NCBI GenBank assembly: GCA_022606425.2
Contig: JAHDVF020000657.1
Location: 1,054,001-1,118,000, forward strand
Source: Lepidostoma basale
Lineage: Eukaryota; Arthropoda; Insecta; Trichoptera; Lepidostomatidae
Direction: 5' to 3'
Length of the DNA stretch: 64,000 nt
Under the pieces are notes generated by a model, which did not search any database, was not told the origin of the DNA, and saw nothing but the letters and a program-made list of their open reading frames with translations. Shown here in pieces: positions 11,050 through 21,570 of this stretch (position 1 is the stretch's first letter; each line of letters starts with the position of its first letter). A program made the position numbers and the translations under genes.

Positions 11050-11215
11050 TTAGTTTTTATTATATTTTTACATCTGAAGATGGAGGTATCCTCCAAAACG
11101 TGTCGTGTTTTTTTAATATTTATTTAATAATAAGTAGATTTAACAAAGTTATTTTCAATTTCCTAAATATATTACTATGGAATTCCACAGAGTTGCCTTA
11201 GCGCTCAATAAGTTA
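11050..11215 (+). mobile_element. Hammerhead-bearing element, family C (half unit)
   Basis: The order TTTAGTTTTTATTATATTTT, CTGAAGA, GGAGG-TATC-CTCC, CGTGTCGTGTTTTTTT, TTTAACAAAGTTATTTTCAA and TATGGAATTCCACA is shared with the palindromic copies at 51330-51690 and 58560-58740. In this copy the first G of GAAA is A (11095), a change expected to impair cleavage. Confidence 0.75.
11073..11107 (+). ncRNA. Hammerhead ribozyme-like core, family C, mutated
   Basis: CTGAAGA at 11074-11080, extra T, stem II GGAGG/CCTCC (11082-11094), then AAAA where GAAA is expected. Stem III is CGTG in place of CATG. It is likely an inactive copy. Confidence 0.6.
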
Positions 11216-11323
11216 TTTATTATCGGTTTTAGGCTTTGATTTATTTTTATTTTTAGGACACTATTATTTATCTCCATAGTGCTTTATCATTTTTTCGTGC
11301 CTTCTTAATATAATATGTTTATT

Positions 11324-11475
11324 CCAATGAGTCGTCTAAATCATATGAGGAAAAAAAATACTTGTCGAACTACCAGTACCAGTACTCGTTTAAATCAATC
11401 GTACCAATGAGTCGTTTAAATCATACGAGGAAAAAAAATACTTGTCGAACTACCAGTACCAGTACTACCAACGAA
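11324..11475. repeat. 80-bp tandem duplication
   Basis: CCAATGAGTCGTCTAAATCA at 11324 recurs at 11404 with few changes, including the ACCAGTACCAGTACT run. It directly precedes a family E hammerhead element. Confidence 0.85.
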
Positions 11476-11476
11476 C

Positions 11477-11575
11477 GACCAGTCTGTCGATGCCAGCGAG
11501 CCTGGCGAAACCGGTCGCTGTCTAAATAAAGACAAAAGTGGAAGTAGTTAAAAAAACATCGTTTTATTTAATTAT
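11477..11575 (+). mobile_element. Family E hammerhead element, about 95 bp
   Basis: ACCAGTCTGTCGATGCCAGC, then GAGCCTGGCGAAACCGGTCG, CTGTCTAAATAAAGACAAAA and GTGGAAGTAGTTAAAAAACA, ending TCGTTTTATTTAATT. Four copies (here, 24801, 25600 minus, 34305 minus) share the same left boundary ACCAGTCTG and similar right ends; a fifth (51092) starts inside. It has no coding capacity. Confidence 0.8.
11478..11522 (+). ncRNA. Hammerhead ribozyme-like core, family E
   Basis: CTGTCGA (11484-11490; canonical CTGANGA has A where this has T), extra T, stem II GCCAG-CGAGC-CTGGC (11492-11506), GAAA (11507-11510), palindrome CCGG and TC. The bases after TC (GCTG) can pair with CAGT before the core, giving stem I. 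The A-to-T core change is shared by every family E copy, so it is ancestral. Confidence 0.6.
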
Positions 11576-12207
11576 TATTGTCGAACTACGTTTAAAAAAT
11601 ATCTAGATGAAATATCTCAACCAATTAAAGCATATTAAAATCCTATTCTGAATTGTAATTGTTCAATAGGTCTTTAAGTATTTCGCAAATGTCTGATAGG
11701 TCTTTAAACATCTCGTAAACGTTCGATAGGTCTTTATACATCTCGCAAATGTGACGAATGTCAAAACGCCAATGGATGCCGAGCAAACAGCAACACGGCT
11801 ACCATTAAATGCACTTAACACGTGGAGTCCTCTGCGGACTGGAGATGTTTTCATCAGCGATTAGGAGTACTATGAAGCAGGTGCTAATTGGGCCCCGGAA
11901 CACAAAGAGTCCACACGGGCGTGTGCTGACCCAAAGGTCCACGGCAGAGCTTCCCAAACGTTTTACTTCGTCGCTTACATTTCGGTGATATTCCAATTGA
12001 TAAGCTAGTTTAACTAGTCAACTGATTGTGTTTTATTAATTTTAATATATATGGCTACACTAACAAGCACAAGCAATCCATTTTGATATTTTTTAAACTC
12101 CCCTACTTTACCCCTGCTCTAATTATAAGTTATTCGATTAATTTATCTGTTATACGAATTTTTGAAAATATATAAAAATGAAATATTTTTTTATGATGTA
12201 TTTGCTA

Positions 12208-12471
12208 AATTATTATTATTATTATTATTATTATTTTGTTGAATCGCTCTTTATATCATGACAGCATGAGCCAAATCGATGTAAAGGGTATTCTAGCTAT
12301 CATAGTGATTCTCGTGACATGTGATAGGTAGCAAATCTATCGCCATTTTATTGACACGTGAATTTTACACCAGATCAAAGACAGTGTGACAATCACACTG
12401 CCCTCGCCGGGAATCGAACCCGGATTCGGGGTGGCAGTCAATGCACTTACCACTCGGCCACGAAGGTCGTC
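12208..12471 (-). mobile_element. tRNA-derived SINE (family 1), near full length
   Basis: The minus strand begins GACCTTCGTGGCCGAGTGGT (A box), then GGGTTCGATTCCC (B box) in a tRNA-like arrangement. A roughly 170-bp body follows (ACGTGTCAATAAAATGGCGA, CACTATGATAGC, CATTTACATCGATTTGGCTC-like) and it ends in an (AAT)n tail. Second copy 40836-41085; 3' pieces at 22481-22575, 49768-49904 and 59723-59815. Confidence 0.85.
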
Positions 12472-12786
12472 AATTATGGAAAAAACAGTACACATTAAAT
12501 CTCGTTAGGATAAATAAAGGCCTCCTGAAATCTTATTAGAATCAATTGGATCTTAAGTCTTGTTAAGGTTTCATATTTATTATTAAAAACTTTAAAATAT
12601 ATTATATTATTATTATTATATATTTCATTTGCATCTGTCAGCCTTTAAATTTATTTATCTTATTACTGTTAACAATACATACATTTATTTTTAACGTCAG
12701 ATTTTTTATAATACTAGAAATTAAAACTTTATTTTGCTGTTTAAATGTTTTTTCTACGTGACAATAAGTACAATTTAAATAGTCAC

Positions 12787-12827
12787 GCAACAGCTGTTTC
12801 GTCAACCTATGTTGATATCATCAGGTG
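12787..12827 (-). ncRNA. Hammerhead ribozyme-like core, family B, left arm
   Basis: Minus strand: CTGATGA (12824-12818), stem II TATCAAC-ATAG-GTTGAC, GAAA (12800-12797), palindrome CAGCTG then T. It differs from the right-arm copy by one base in stem II (ATATCAAC against ATGTCAAC). Confidence 0.75.
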
Positions 12828-13555
12828 TTACAATAATATATCAAATGTCTAATTTTTGTGATTTTTTGTACCTTTATGTGTATTTGTTCCTATGTCAATT
12901 TGATTAATTTATTTGATATAATTTTTAAATTTTGTTAGAGTTGAGTTGGGTACCTAATTATAATATTTTAATAGAAAGAACGGTTAGTTCCTATTTATAG
13001 GAGAAAATATTAAAGGTAGAAAGTACAATAATGAAAATAATCATAATAATAATAAAAACATTAATTAGATGGAACAATTACACATAATATAGAGTCAAAA
13101 ACGATGACACATAATAAATTAAAGACGATAAACAATAAAAGGAAGTAGATTACATTAATAAGAAAGGTCACAAAAGTTGAAGGTCGTATTATTTTTTTTT
13201 GCTAGGTTGTAAAGGGGAAAAGTTTTTAATGTACTATATAGTAATGGGGAGTAAGCTGGAATTTGGTTATTTATAACATTCAATTTACATTTCTTTGTCG
13301 TTAAAATTTCGAAATTTTCTAATTTCTCTAATTTTTGGGAATTATTTACTATATGCAAACAAATGTCTTTTTGGTTTCAAAATAATGGTCAAAATTCACA
13401 CAATGATTCGGTTATTTCCGGAAAGAATTTTCTGTTTTTGTACTCCAGCAAGAACTTCAAAATTATATGAAATAAATAATTCAAATTTACATAGGAATAA
13501 ATACACATAAAGGTTAAATAATCACGAAAATTTGTCATTTGATATATTATTGTAA

Positions 13556-13598
13556 CACCTGATGATGTCAACATAGGTTGACGAAACAGCTGTTGCGT
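13556..13598 (+). ncRNA. Hammerhead ribozyme-like core, family B, right arm
   Basis: CTGATGA (13559-13565), extra T, stem II GTCAAC-ATAG-GTTGAC with six pairs (13567-13582), GAAA (13583-13586), palindrome CAGCTG, then TT. The core is canonical throughout. Confidence 0.8.
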
Positions 13599-13978
13599 AA
13601 ATTAAAAATACAATTGTAATACATAAAACTTTTTTTTTAAATTTAACAGTTTATTAAGTGCATTTTTAAAATCACTGGCGCGGTGAATACAGACTGCTAT
13701 CCGCGCTTCTCAAACAGGCCGGCGCTTTGTGGGTTCTAATGGAAAATGGCTAAACTTACTAAAATGTGTAAGTATTGTAGCCCGGACTCCGGGGATTTGA
13801 ACGGTAGTAAAATTTACGCTTCAATTATTGGGCAATACGATTTTAAGTGCGTTTACACAATATCTTACCATGTTAGAAATGTTTCTATTTTTATTTTTAT
13901 TTTTAAACTGTGACTTCCTTGGATGTTCTTTATTCACAATTGATATAGATATCGATAAATATTCACAATTTAAATATA

Positions 13979-14201
13979 CAACAACAACAAACCATCACGC
14001 CGTTTCCCCGTAGGGGTAGGCAGAGAGAATGGACCGCCACACTACCCTATCCTGGCACACCTCTCTAGCTTCCTCCACAATCATACAGCGAGTCATACAC
14101 GCACGTTGATTCTTCCGGCTTCTAACATGACCAACCTTTAAAATTTTATTAACTCGGTCTGCCTCGACTCCGTACTCCATTTACATCACATTCATCTAAG
14201 A
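13979..14201 (-). mobile_element. SAYP-family LINE, 3' end, (TTG)n tail
   Basis: The minus strand ends in YPYGETA with terminal hairpin CCCCTACGGGG and a (TTG)n tail. The visible blocks are KILKVGHVRSRKNQRACMTR and VCQDRVVWRSIL. The element continues on the far side of a hAT MITE (14602-14935), with about 200 bp of the normal body missing at the junction. Confidence 0.88.
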
Positions 14202-14601
14202 CAGTGGTTCTCAAACTTTTTTGTCACGTGGACCTCTTGCTGATTTTTTTATTTTGTGCAGACCCCCTACTTTCTTAATATTGTTTTTTTTTACAAATTC
14301 ACCTAAAGAAATTGTGACACATTTTTATTATTATGAAAGTTACGTAATAAAATTATAATGGATATTATAATTTATTACGTAAACTTTATTTTTAGCTCAA
14401 CGGCGACTTCAGCGACCATATTTTTTTAGCTCCTTTTTAGGGAATATCGAATGTCCGATTTTTCGAATGGCTAAAAAAAATTGGTCGCTTTTAATGAAGA
14501 ATAAGCTAAAAAAGATAGATCGACAGCGAAAAATATCCGCGGACCACCTGAAAGATCCCAGGGAACCCTGGGGGCCGTACGGACTACTTTAGGAACCAAT
14601 G
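14202..14601. mobile_element. hAT-type MITE with 8-bp target duplication
   Basis: Left end CAGTGGTTCTCAAACTTTTT; right end reads CATTGGTTCCTAAAGT on the opposite strand. These short inverted termini are of the hAT CAGNGGTTC type. Flanks ATCTAAGA (14194-14201) and GTCTAAGA (14602-14609) agree at 7 of 8 positions, consistent with a hAT target duplication. It is inserted in a SAYP LINE. No transposase is encoded. Confidence 0.85.
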
Positions 14602-14935
14602 GTCTAAGAGATCTCATTTCTACTTCATTTATTCTACTTTCATCCTTCTTTTGCCAGTTCCATGCTTCACTTCCATATATAAGGGTCGGCACAAGAACAC
14701 CATTATGCACTTCCATCTTAGCATTTTGGCATAGGCTTTTGTTTGCGATGACAACTTTAAGTGCACCATTTACTCTGTTGCCTGCCCCAACCATTCTTTC
14801 AATATCCTTCTCCACTCACCCATCTTTTGTAAACATACTTCCTAAATAAACAAATTCTTTCACTTGTCCCAGATTTTCACCGTTTACACTCATGTTTGCA
14901 GACTGTCATGTTTCCTTCTTTTTCGAAAATACATA
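14602..14935 (-). mobile_element. SAYP-family LINE, upstream part of the copy split by a hAT MITE
   Basis: The minus-strand frame reads MEKDIERMVGAGNRVNGALK, VVIANKSLCQNAKMEVHNGV and LVPTLIYGSEAWNWQKKDES, then is cut at RSLR by the MITE. Confidence 0.88.
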
Positions 14936-14939
14936 GGTA

Positions 14940-15540
14940 CATTATAAAATACCATATTAAGGAATTCGCATTTTCAATCAACTGAGAATTTATATGTTGA
15001 AAAGTGTCGGTTAACAATGGCAATAGCAGCATATTTTTAAGTACAGTGGAGTTTTAAATGGAGTTGTTTTTCTCTAGTTTGAAAGTTTTTAAAAATTTGT
15101 CGGACTGTTATAAAAATATTTTTGTATCGTGAATAACAAAAATGTATTTATATGAATAGTTTCTAGATAAACTTTAAAGTATTTAATTGAACATATTTTA
15201 GAGAATATTGTATTTATGGCAATCATTAATCCAGCATATGCAAACGTCTTAATGTGGTAGTTTCCTGTTGCTTTGGGTAGGAGTTTTTCCAATTCATAAT
15301 ACAATAATTTCTAAAATGAAAATTTATTTAATTTTAACTAAAAAAACTATCATATTAAAATAAAATAAATTTTGTAAACCACCTTATATTATTAACTTCA
15401 AGCCCAATTTTTAATTTATTTCCATTAACTGTACACTTCTAATTGACTAACAATAACCACTAACTCTAGGTTTAATTCCACCCACTTTCATTTAATAAAT
15501 ATGTAACGATTTTGAATAATTACATTATTGATATTTTGAT
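14940..15540. other. A/T-rich stretch without recognisable gene
   Basis: Short frames only. The 71-codon minus frame at 15089-15304 has no recognisable motif. Confidence 0.4.
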
Positions 15541-15543
15541 GAC

Positions 15544-16245
15544 TTGCAAAGAATGTTGTACAAATTCCACACAGTATCACAAAAGCTAAATATGGCTATA
15601 TCAGTCAACATAACAAAAAGTCTCATTATATTTAGGCAACCTACAATATGTAAGCTGACTGTTGTTGATGATTCACCTGTGGAGCAAGTAATGAGTTTCA
15701 AAAATTTGGGAGTAGAGATCTACAGCCAAAGTGACCTTTATATCGAGGTACAAGAACATGGCAGTAAAGCCTCTGCCGTGTCAGGATGTCTGAAGAATCT
15801 GGTCTGGAAGAACACATGCGTATCGACAGCAAAATCAAAATTTATAAAACATGCGTGCGACCTATGATGACGTACGCTGTAGAGACGCGGGCCGACACTG
15901 TGCCAACGAAGGAACTAATAAGAACATCGGAGATGAAGGTCCGAAGATAAATTACTGGAAAAACTCTCCGAGATCGTGTCTGCAACGTAGACTTAAGAAC
16001 AAATTGTGAAATAGAGGATATCGTTCAGTTGAGTATATCCAGAAGAAGATACTGGAGGGACCATGTAGCCCGAATGAATTGTGACAGACTTGTATATACA
16101 GCCGCTTATGAAATCCCCTCCGGACACCGCCCACCTGGAAGACCGCCTAAGAGATGATAGGACAGCTGGACTTCATCATCCGAAGTGACATAATTTCTGT
16201 GTCACAGATCGTCAAATCTATTAAAAGAAGAAGAAGAAGAAGATA
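15544..16245 (+). mobile_element. LINE C-terminal fragment, 'YAVETRADT' lineage, GAAGAAG tail
   Basis: The frames give VEQVMSFKNLGVEIYSQSDL, KIYKTCVRPMMTYAVETRAD, LIRTSEMKVRR, RRYWRDHVARMNCDRLV and PSGHRPPGRPPKR, then an (AGA)n tail at 16225. Block order matches LINE proteins after the RT palm. Stops and one frameshift near 15860 are present. Relatives: 36365-36595, 46005-46310 (minus) and 56875-57225. Confidence 0.85.
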
Positions 16246-16249
16246 TTTG

Positions 16250-16860
16250 TACACTGAAGAAGGATCAGAACAATTTTAAATATATGTATGATTGGTGTTA
16301 TAATGTGTTATTAAAATGCACTGTTTTTTTTGTTAGTTATTAAGATATGTTTTATGGCAGTGCGTATTGATAGGAAAAAAATTACCAAGCGCGATGCGCG
16401 GTAGGTAGCTGAACCAACATCGAAATATGGAATGAAAACAAGCATCGTTTGTACCTTATTGTACGCGGTTCATGGCTGTAAATCAATTTAAGTACGTGGA
16501 AAATAAAGTGTATTGGCTTTGCAGTTACCACGCTAAGTGACAGCGGTATAAGTTGGATTTATTACTTTCTAGACTAAATTAACACCGTGTTGTCAGATGC
16601 GAGGTGCTAACCGCGGGCCTAGACTTGGGCCGTTGCCGTAGGAGCTTTTCCAATTCATGCTCCTATCATAATTAACGTTCTGCCTGTTGTTCAATTATGG
16701 ACGAAATTTGTTGTGAATTCTCTCAGTCTGATAATTAGGAGTACTTAGCCGCCAATAAACTAAACATACTAATGTATAGTGGTAAAACCTTCAAATAATT
16801 TGATTCTTAGTTTTATTATTTGTTTATTGAACAATGATGTAAAACTCCACATTTAACAAT
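16250..16860. other. Stretch without recognisable feature
   Basis: Mixed composition, with a more balanced block at 16380-16720 (GCGCGATGCGCGGTAGGTAG). No exon or repeat was recognised. Confidence 0.4.
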
Positions 16861-16861
16861 A

Positions 16862-17010
16862 TATATGAATGAAAATGTCTCTAGAAGTTTTATTATAATT
16901 TATGTGAATGACGTGATTCACCGGTTCACATTTGACAATGCCTTAGACTGGCGAAACCTGTCATTAACATTAATTGTAATAAAACTTCTAGAAAGCAGAT
17001 GTTTTGTTAA
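16862..17010. mobile_element. Palindromic hammerhead element, family F
   Basis: Inverted arms: CTAGAAGTTTTATTATAATT at about 16879 and AATTGTAATAAAACTTCTAG at about 16972. Between them is a hammerhead-like core (16931-16963): TTGACAA, stem GCC/GGC, GAAAC, CTGTC. The family is the most numerous hammerhead-related repeat in the window. Confidence 0.7.
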
Positions 17011-17494
17011 CATCTTCATACATGTATTATTATTAGGGCTCGGAATTGACATAAAAACAATTTTTTTCCTGGCTGTAGCTATAAAAAAATGCCATTGTTT
17101 GCATTTTTAGATCTATAGACCCCCTATATGTATAGTTATTAGAGAATATAAAAAAGTGTTTCAGGGTTTAGCGAATATTTCATGTTTTTCGGGGTGAGAA
17201 CTATCTTCTTCTCCAGTCTCAATCTAATAATTGGTCTGCAGCAAGGCGACGCATCTCCTCTTCCACTACGCTCGCTCCTCGGCAACTCTCTTCAATTCCG
17301 CATAAGAGGTGCAGCCCATATCTCGGCAAATCTGGTCTAGGTAATTAATAAATAATATTAAACATTGTTGCAAAACGATCCCTAGGATTGAAACTTTCGA
17401 TAGTGGAAATTATAAATTCGTTGATTTTAACTACTGCAAACTAATGATTTATAGTATGCCAATAAAAATATACCAAACCAAACCAGTCAATCAT

Positions 17495-17850
17495 TGACCA
17501 GCTGGATATCAAGGCCAGACTCTCGCGGATATGCTCTCAGAGAGTATGAAAATATTTTGGACACATAGCCCGGAGAGACCAGAATTACTTTGAAAAGCTA
17601 ATCCTCATGGGCAAAGTGGAGGGAAGGCAACCACAAGGACGACCACCCAGCTGCTGATCCGATTAAATCTGGGATCTGACTTGTCTATCATGCTGCAGCC
17701 TGATGCAAATCAAATCTCATGCAATCAACTGCAAATCAGGGATCTGACTGGTCTCGCAGCTGCGCCTGGAGACTGACGGGTGACAGGAGCGCATGGTCAA
17801 TAGTTTAAAGCATGTATGCATGCATCAAATCAAATCAGTAACTCAAAAGA
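17495..17850 (+). mobile_element. LINE C-terminal fragment, 'LILMGKVEG' lineage
   Basis: The translation shows RLSRICSQRV.KYFGHIARR and KLILMGKVEGRQPQGRPPS, then decayed sequence and an ATCAAATCAAATCAG tail (about 17822). The relative at 42300-42530 (minus) shares LILMGKVEGRRGVGR. Confidence 0.8.
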
Positions 17851-17929
17851 CATTACAAACAGCAAAATGTTTAAGACATCTATTGAGTACAGGAAAAATA
17901 TTATAAAAATACAACATAATACCAGGAAA

Positions 17930-18150
17930 GCATTAGAGATGGTTTGACATTACGAAGACAAGATACTTCCTAAAGTCAAAAGTATTTGTCCCCTGAACGT
18001 ACCTTCACTAATATGAAAGACGTGCGTTCAGCAGACTAATTGCTCTTCTCACCAGTGTCACCTGAGGCAGATTGGTTCCGGTGGCCGGTAGGTAAAACAA
18101 TCTGTGCTCTCGCTGTCGGAGAAATCTATCAGGCATACGACTGAGAAGAA
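17930..18150 (+). repeat. Unclassified interspersed repeat R2
   Basis: AAGTCAAAAGTATTTG, ACTAATATGAAAGACGT, CCAGTGTCACCTGAGGCAG and CGCTGTCGGAGAAATCTATC recur at 34040-34275 with close similarity. Parts occur inverted at 4020-4130 and 5590-5860. A GAAGAAGAAG tail follows here, suggesting a retrotransposed 3' end. No protein family was recognised. Confidence 0.6.
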
Positions 18151-18159
18151 GAAGAATAA

Positions 18160-18800
18160 TAAAAATATAATGTGACGAAGAGTCTACTATTGAATACCTA
18201 TCAATATCTCTATTTTAAGATTTTTTATTAGCAATGCATTGAACAATTTCAAACCAACTCTTTGATAGGATATACATATGATCCATATTTGTGAATGTTG
18301 TAAGAATTCATGTCTAAAACCAGAAATAGTATAAAAATACTATTTTTCTCTGACAACAAGGAGGCAATTATTTGACTTGTAGGTACCCACTGATTCAACA
18401 GGTCGTAAGTAGTTACTTATGCGATCATTAGAGTGTCCATCATTATTAGATAGAAAGATGGAGGTCGTCATTAATGACGTCGGAAGTGTGATATGTATTT
18501 AAAGCATTTAATATCTATTATCGAGATATTCCGGAGCAGCCATTCTTAACCCAGAGCATACCGAACTGGACTGACACTAATTGTCCTCAAACATTGCACA
18601 GGCTTCATATCCACGAGACATCTAACGATAAGAGAATTGGTAAAATAATGATAGCAACGTTTATTATATCAAATAGTGTAAGACTTGCGTTAATACTATT
18701 TATATAAAAATAATAATAATGGCCGTAATAGTAGTATAAAAATAATAATAAATAATAATGGCCGTATAAAATATAATAGTAGTATAAAAATAATATTAAA
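18160..18800. other. A/T-rich stretch with TAATAATGGCCG mini-repeats
   Basis: Near 18705-18815 the sequence GTATAAAAATAATAATAA plus TGGCCGT is repeated about three times. The minus frame over it is a low-complexity artefact. Confidence 0.5.
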
Positions 18801-18804
18801 TAAT

Positions 18805-19317
18805 AATGGCCGTTCACAATGGAGTTCTGGTACCAACCCTTATGTATGGAAGCGATGCATGGAACTGGCAGAAGAAAGATGAGAGCAGAATAAATGCGGT
18901 AGAGATGAGGTCCCTAAGACGTATGTGTGGTAGAACGATGTACGACAGAATCTCAAATGCTGATAATAGGTAGGAATGTAGAGCGGAAGAAGTTATTATA
19001 AACAAAATTATGAAAGGATCGCTGCGTTGGTTCGGACATATGGAGCGCATGTGTGAAGAAAGAATGGTTAAAAAAGTATACGTTAACGATGTAAGTGGAG
19101 TAAGGAGTCGAGGTAGACCGAGGAAAACATGACATGACCAAATTAATCAAATATTAAAGGTTGGTCATGTCAGAAGCCGGAAGAATCGACGTGCGTGTAT
19201 GACTCGATGTATGTATGTGGAGGAAGCTAGAGAGGTATGTCAGGATAGAGTATTGTGGCGGTCCATTCTCTCTGCCTACCCCTGCGGGGAAACGGCGTGA
19301 TGGTTTGTTTTTGTTAA
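18805..19317 (+). mobile_element. SAYP-family LINE, 3' fragment, TG-rich tail
   Basis: LVPTLMYGSDAWNWQKKDES, RRMCGRTMYDRISNA, KGSLRWFGHMERMCEERMVK and GVRSRGRPRKT are readable with one in-frame stop. It ends in SAYPCGETA, with terminal hairpin CCCCTGCGGGG and TTTGTTTTTGTT. It belongs to the (TTG)n-tailed subfamily. Confidence 0.9.
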
Positions 19318-19363
19318 AAATAATATACGATATATTTGTTTTTGTTTTGCTTGTTTTATAAAA

Positions 19364-19783
19364 TCTTTATATATAGTTCTTGTATGTAGTCCTAAACGGC
19401 TGGACCGATTTTGATGAAATTTATTGTGTGTTTGAGTGGGTCCCTGGATGGTTTAGATCACAATTAATCTCGGTAGGCGACCGTTAAAGCCTTCTGGGAT
19501 GTTCAATAATTCAATAATTCAAAGTTATGTTTGTATACTATAGATGGCGCTGATGCCGAATTCTGTGTTAAAGCATGCGCGAATCACCTGCGTTGTAGCG
19601 TGGCGTGGATTCAAAATTATGTTCGCTATGTTTCGATATTCCATGTACGACATGTTTCACAATTGCGTGGGAACTGAGTATTGAGTGAATATTGAGTATC
19701 GAATATCGAAAAAACGTTTTCTGAACCAGCTAATAACAGGCAAACCAACGTTCGAGCAGGGCAATGTCTGTCGGGTCAGCTAG
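19364..19783 (+). mobile_element. Non-autonomous Helitron
   Basis: It starts TCTTTATATATAGTTCTTG, contains GGCTGGACCGATTTTGATGA and AATTT near the 5' end, and ends GTCTGTCGGGTCAGCTAG. It lies between A (19363) and T (19784). TC start, CTAG end, A^T insertion and the internal GGACCGATTTTGATG block are typical of insect Helitrons. The usual terminal hairpin is only weakly visible, and no Rep/helicase is encoded. Confidence 0.72.
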
Positions 19784-20226
19784 TTTTGTATGTAATAAAT
19801 TTCATTTTTAATAATTTCTTCAAGACATTTCTGTAACCGGTAACCTCATTCCATTTTTGTTCGAATTTGCTAAAACAATTTTTAAAATATTAAATTAAGA
19901 ATTACAGTAATTAATGTAGGTACTGGCGATTGTAGATGCTTACACAGTAAAAAAAAACTTAAGTATAACACGTGTTAGTATTTATAGATAAGTCGTGAAA
20001 TGTATATAAAACACTGAACACATAAAACGTAGAAGGTGATCAGAAAATATAATGATTTTAGCTGTAATAAACAGAGCCACCGATAGTCGACGCCATTCTC
20101 AAGGAATATAAAAATATTTACGTTTTTACGAATTAGGCGCTTATTCATTTTTGTAAACCCAGTGAACATTGAAAATAAAGTGTATGTCAGAATGTTAACA
20201 ATTTAAATAACATTTAAACATTAACC

Positions 20227-20655
20227 CAGTAATTCCCAATAAGTGTCGTAATATGGGCGCCGCGAAATATTCAATCAAACAATTCGACAAATTTGTTGGA
20301 ATTTTATATTTATTGGAAATAATTTACTTTTAAACTAACCTAAACACTTTAGAGTGCACTTATTGAATGCATTTGAACCACGACTAGCCGCTGCAACCAA
20401 GACCATGGTGGTTGTCTAGCCTCAATATGGATTTTACCGAAACAGTTGAAATAAGATATTTTATATTATCCCAAGGAAAAAATAGTATCCGTTTTGAATT
20501 TTTCGCTGTTGAATGAGTAATCGCTTTTAAATAGGTAAGTTTTCTAATTTCTCAAGAAGGTCAAAAATTAAAAAAAAATTTAATGTAATAAGGGAGCCGC
20601 GGGAAAATCGGATGTGTTAAGGGAACCGTCAACCGAAAAAGATTGGGAGCCTCTG
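20227..20655. mobile_element. hAT-type MITE with 8-bp target duplication
   Basis: Left end CAGTAATTCCCAATAAGTGT; right end reads CAGAGGCTCCCAATCTTTTT on the opposite strand. Flanking CATTAACC (20219-20226) and CATTAGCC (20656-20663) agree at 7 of 8 positions. There is no coding capacity. Confidence 0.75.
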
Positions 20656-20747
20656 CATTAGCCCATTATTATGCGCCAGAAAACTGATTTAAAAAGTATA
20701 ATATACATTGTTTCAAATTTATACACAAAAACATATATATTTGTTAA

Positions 20748-20776
20748 CACCTGATGATGGCAAAATAGCTGTTGCG
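20748..20776 (+). ncRNA. Hammerhead-like core, family B, deleted
   Basis: AACACCTGATGATGGCAAAA is followed directly by TAGCTGTTGCGACA. The 3' side of stem II and GAAA are missing. A decayed copy. Confidence 0.5.
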
Positions 20777-20910
20777 ACAAATTTATTTAAATATATTGTG
20801 ATACGTTATTACAGTGTTCTAAACTGTAACATTGTATCATGTTAAAGTATCATACTGTTTTATCCAAAACAATGGATTATTTAAACACTAAATACAGTTT
20901 GTTTTTGTAA

Positions 20911-20948
20911 TCCTGACGAAGCTCCAGTGAGAGCGAACCGATTGGTTC
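20911..20948 (+). ncRNA. Hammerhead-like core, family A, one base short
   Basis: CTGACGA (20913-20919), extra A, stem II GCTC-CAGTGA-GAGC, then GAAC where GAAAC is expected, then CGATTGG. The left half is canonical. Confidence 0.6.
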
Positions 20949-21214
20949 GATAAAACAAAAAAAGTGTAAGAACAAAATAAGAGCACACAGGATAGCGATT
21001 TTATTTTATATATGTATAATACTTAGTAAAATCATTTGTAAACAATTTGTAAAAAATATGTTTTTCTTAGTAAGACTTTATTTCGTCCTACTTCAAATAA
21101 CTTATTTTTGATTTATATAATATCATTTAGTATCCCCTAACTATGTAATCATTGTCATAAAATTTCTTATCGAGTTCTATGAAAAGCTTTTCATATTTCT
21201 GGACCTTCCCAAAT

Positions 21215-21570
21215 AATTCTTTAATAATGGCGGTAACCTTTCACATTGCGTTAATAGAGATCTTCTGCTTAATGCTTAATCCAATCTTAATAGATGGCGC
21301 TAGTGTAGATTGAACTAAAAAATGTGAATTGTAACAATGTAGCAAATACACATTTTCCAAAAATTTCGTCAGACGTGGTGATCGTAAGAAGGGCGAAATG
21401 GGGAATGTTGTATTACATAAAGCGTGCGCTTAACCCAACCAATGACAGGTCATAAGTCCTGTAAACGCCTCGAACACCATATTCTTTTTCCATCCATTGA
21501 GAAACAAATAATCCTTAAAAATGATAACCCGCAATGGGTAAAATCCAATATTCGTCTACAAGTATTTGTA
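21215..21570 (+). repeat. Interspersed repeat R3 (GATGGCGCTAGTG family)
   Basis: CTTTCACATTGCGTTAATAG, TTAATAGATGGCGCTAGTGT, TTGTATTACATAAAGCGTGC, CCAATGACAGGTCATAAGTC and GATAACCCGCAATGGGTAAA recur in the same order at 43740-43990 and 58830-59075. They recur inverted at 26255-26650 and 63815-64000. Length is about 350-400 bp. No frame is conserved; the class is unknown. Confidence 0.75.

Larger units (their letters stand above)
12787..13600. mobile_element. Hammerhead-bounded element with about 60-bp inverted termini, family B
   Basis: The left arm (CGCAACAGCTGTTTCGTCAA ... ATATCAAATG, 12786-12847) is the reverse complement of the right arm (CATTTGATATATTATTGTAA ... CAGCTGTTGCG, 13536-13597). 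Each arm carries a hammerhead-like core pointing outward. The roughly 690-bp interior is A/T-rich without a convincing frame. The layout resembles inverted terminal repeats of a Penelope-like or retrozyme-like non-autonomous element; that assignment is inferred. Confidence 0.75.

Noticed and set aside
12390..12471. Functional tRNA (leucine/serine-like TGGCCGAGTGGT)
   Set aside because: It is followed by a SINE body and (AAT)n tail and occurs a second time at 41 kb with the same body.
12787..13600. Ordinary DNA-transposon inverted-repeat MITE
   Set aside because: The arms contain a full hammerhead core shared with dispersed single copies, and no target duplication was evident at the ends, so a ribozyme-bearing element explains more.
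18605..18817. Minus-strand frame rich in tyrosine and leucine
   Set aside because: Low-complexity A/T and TAATAATGGCCG repeats; no start context, domain or splice signals.
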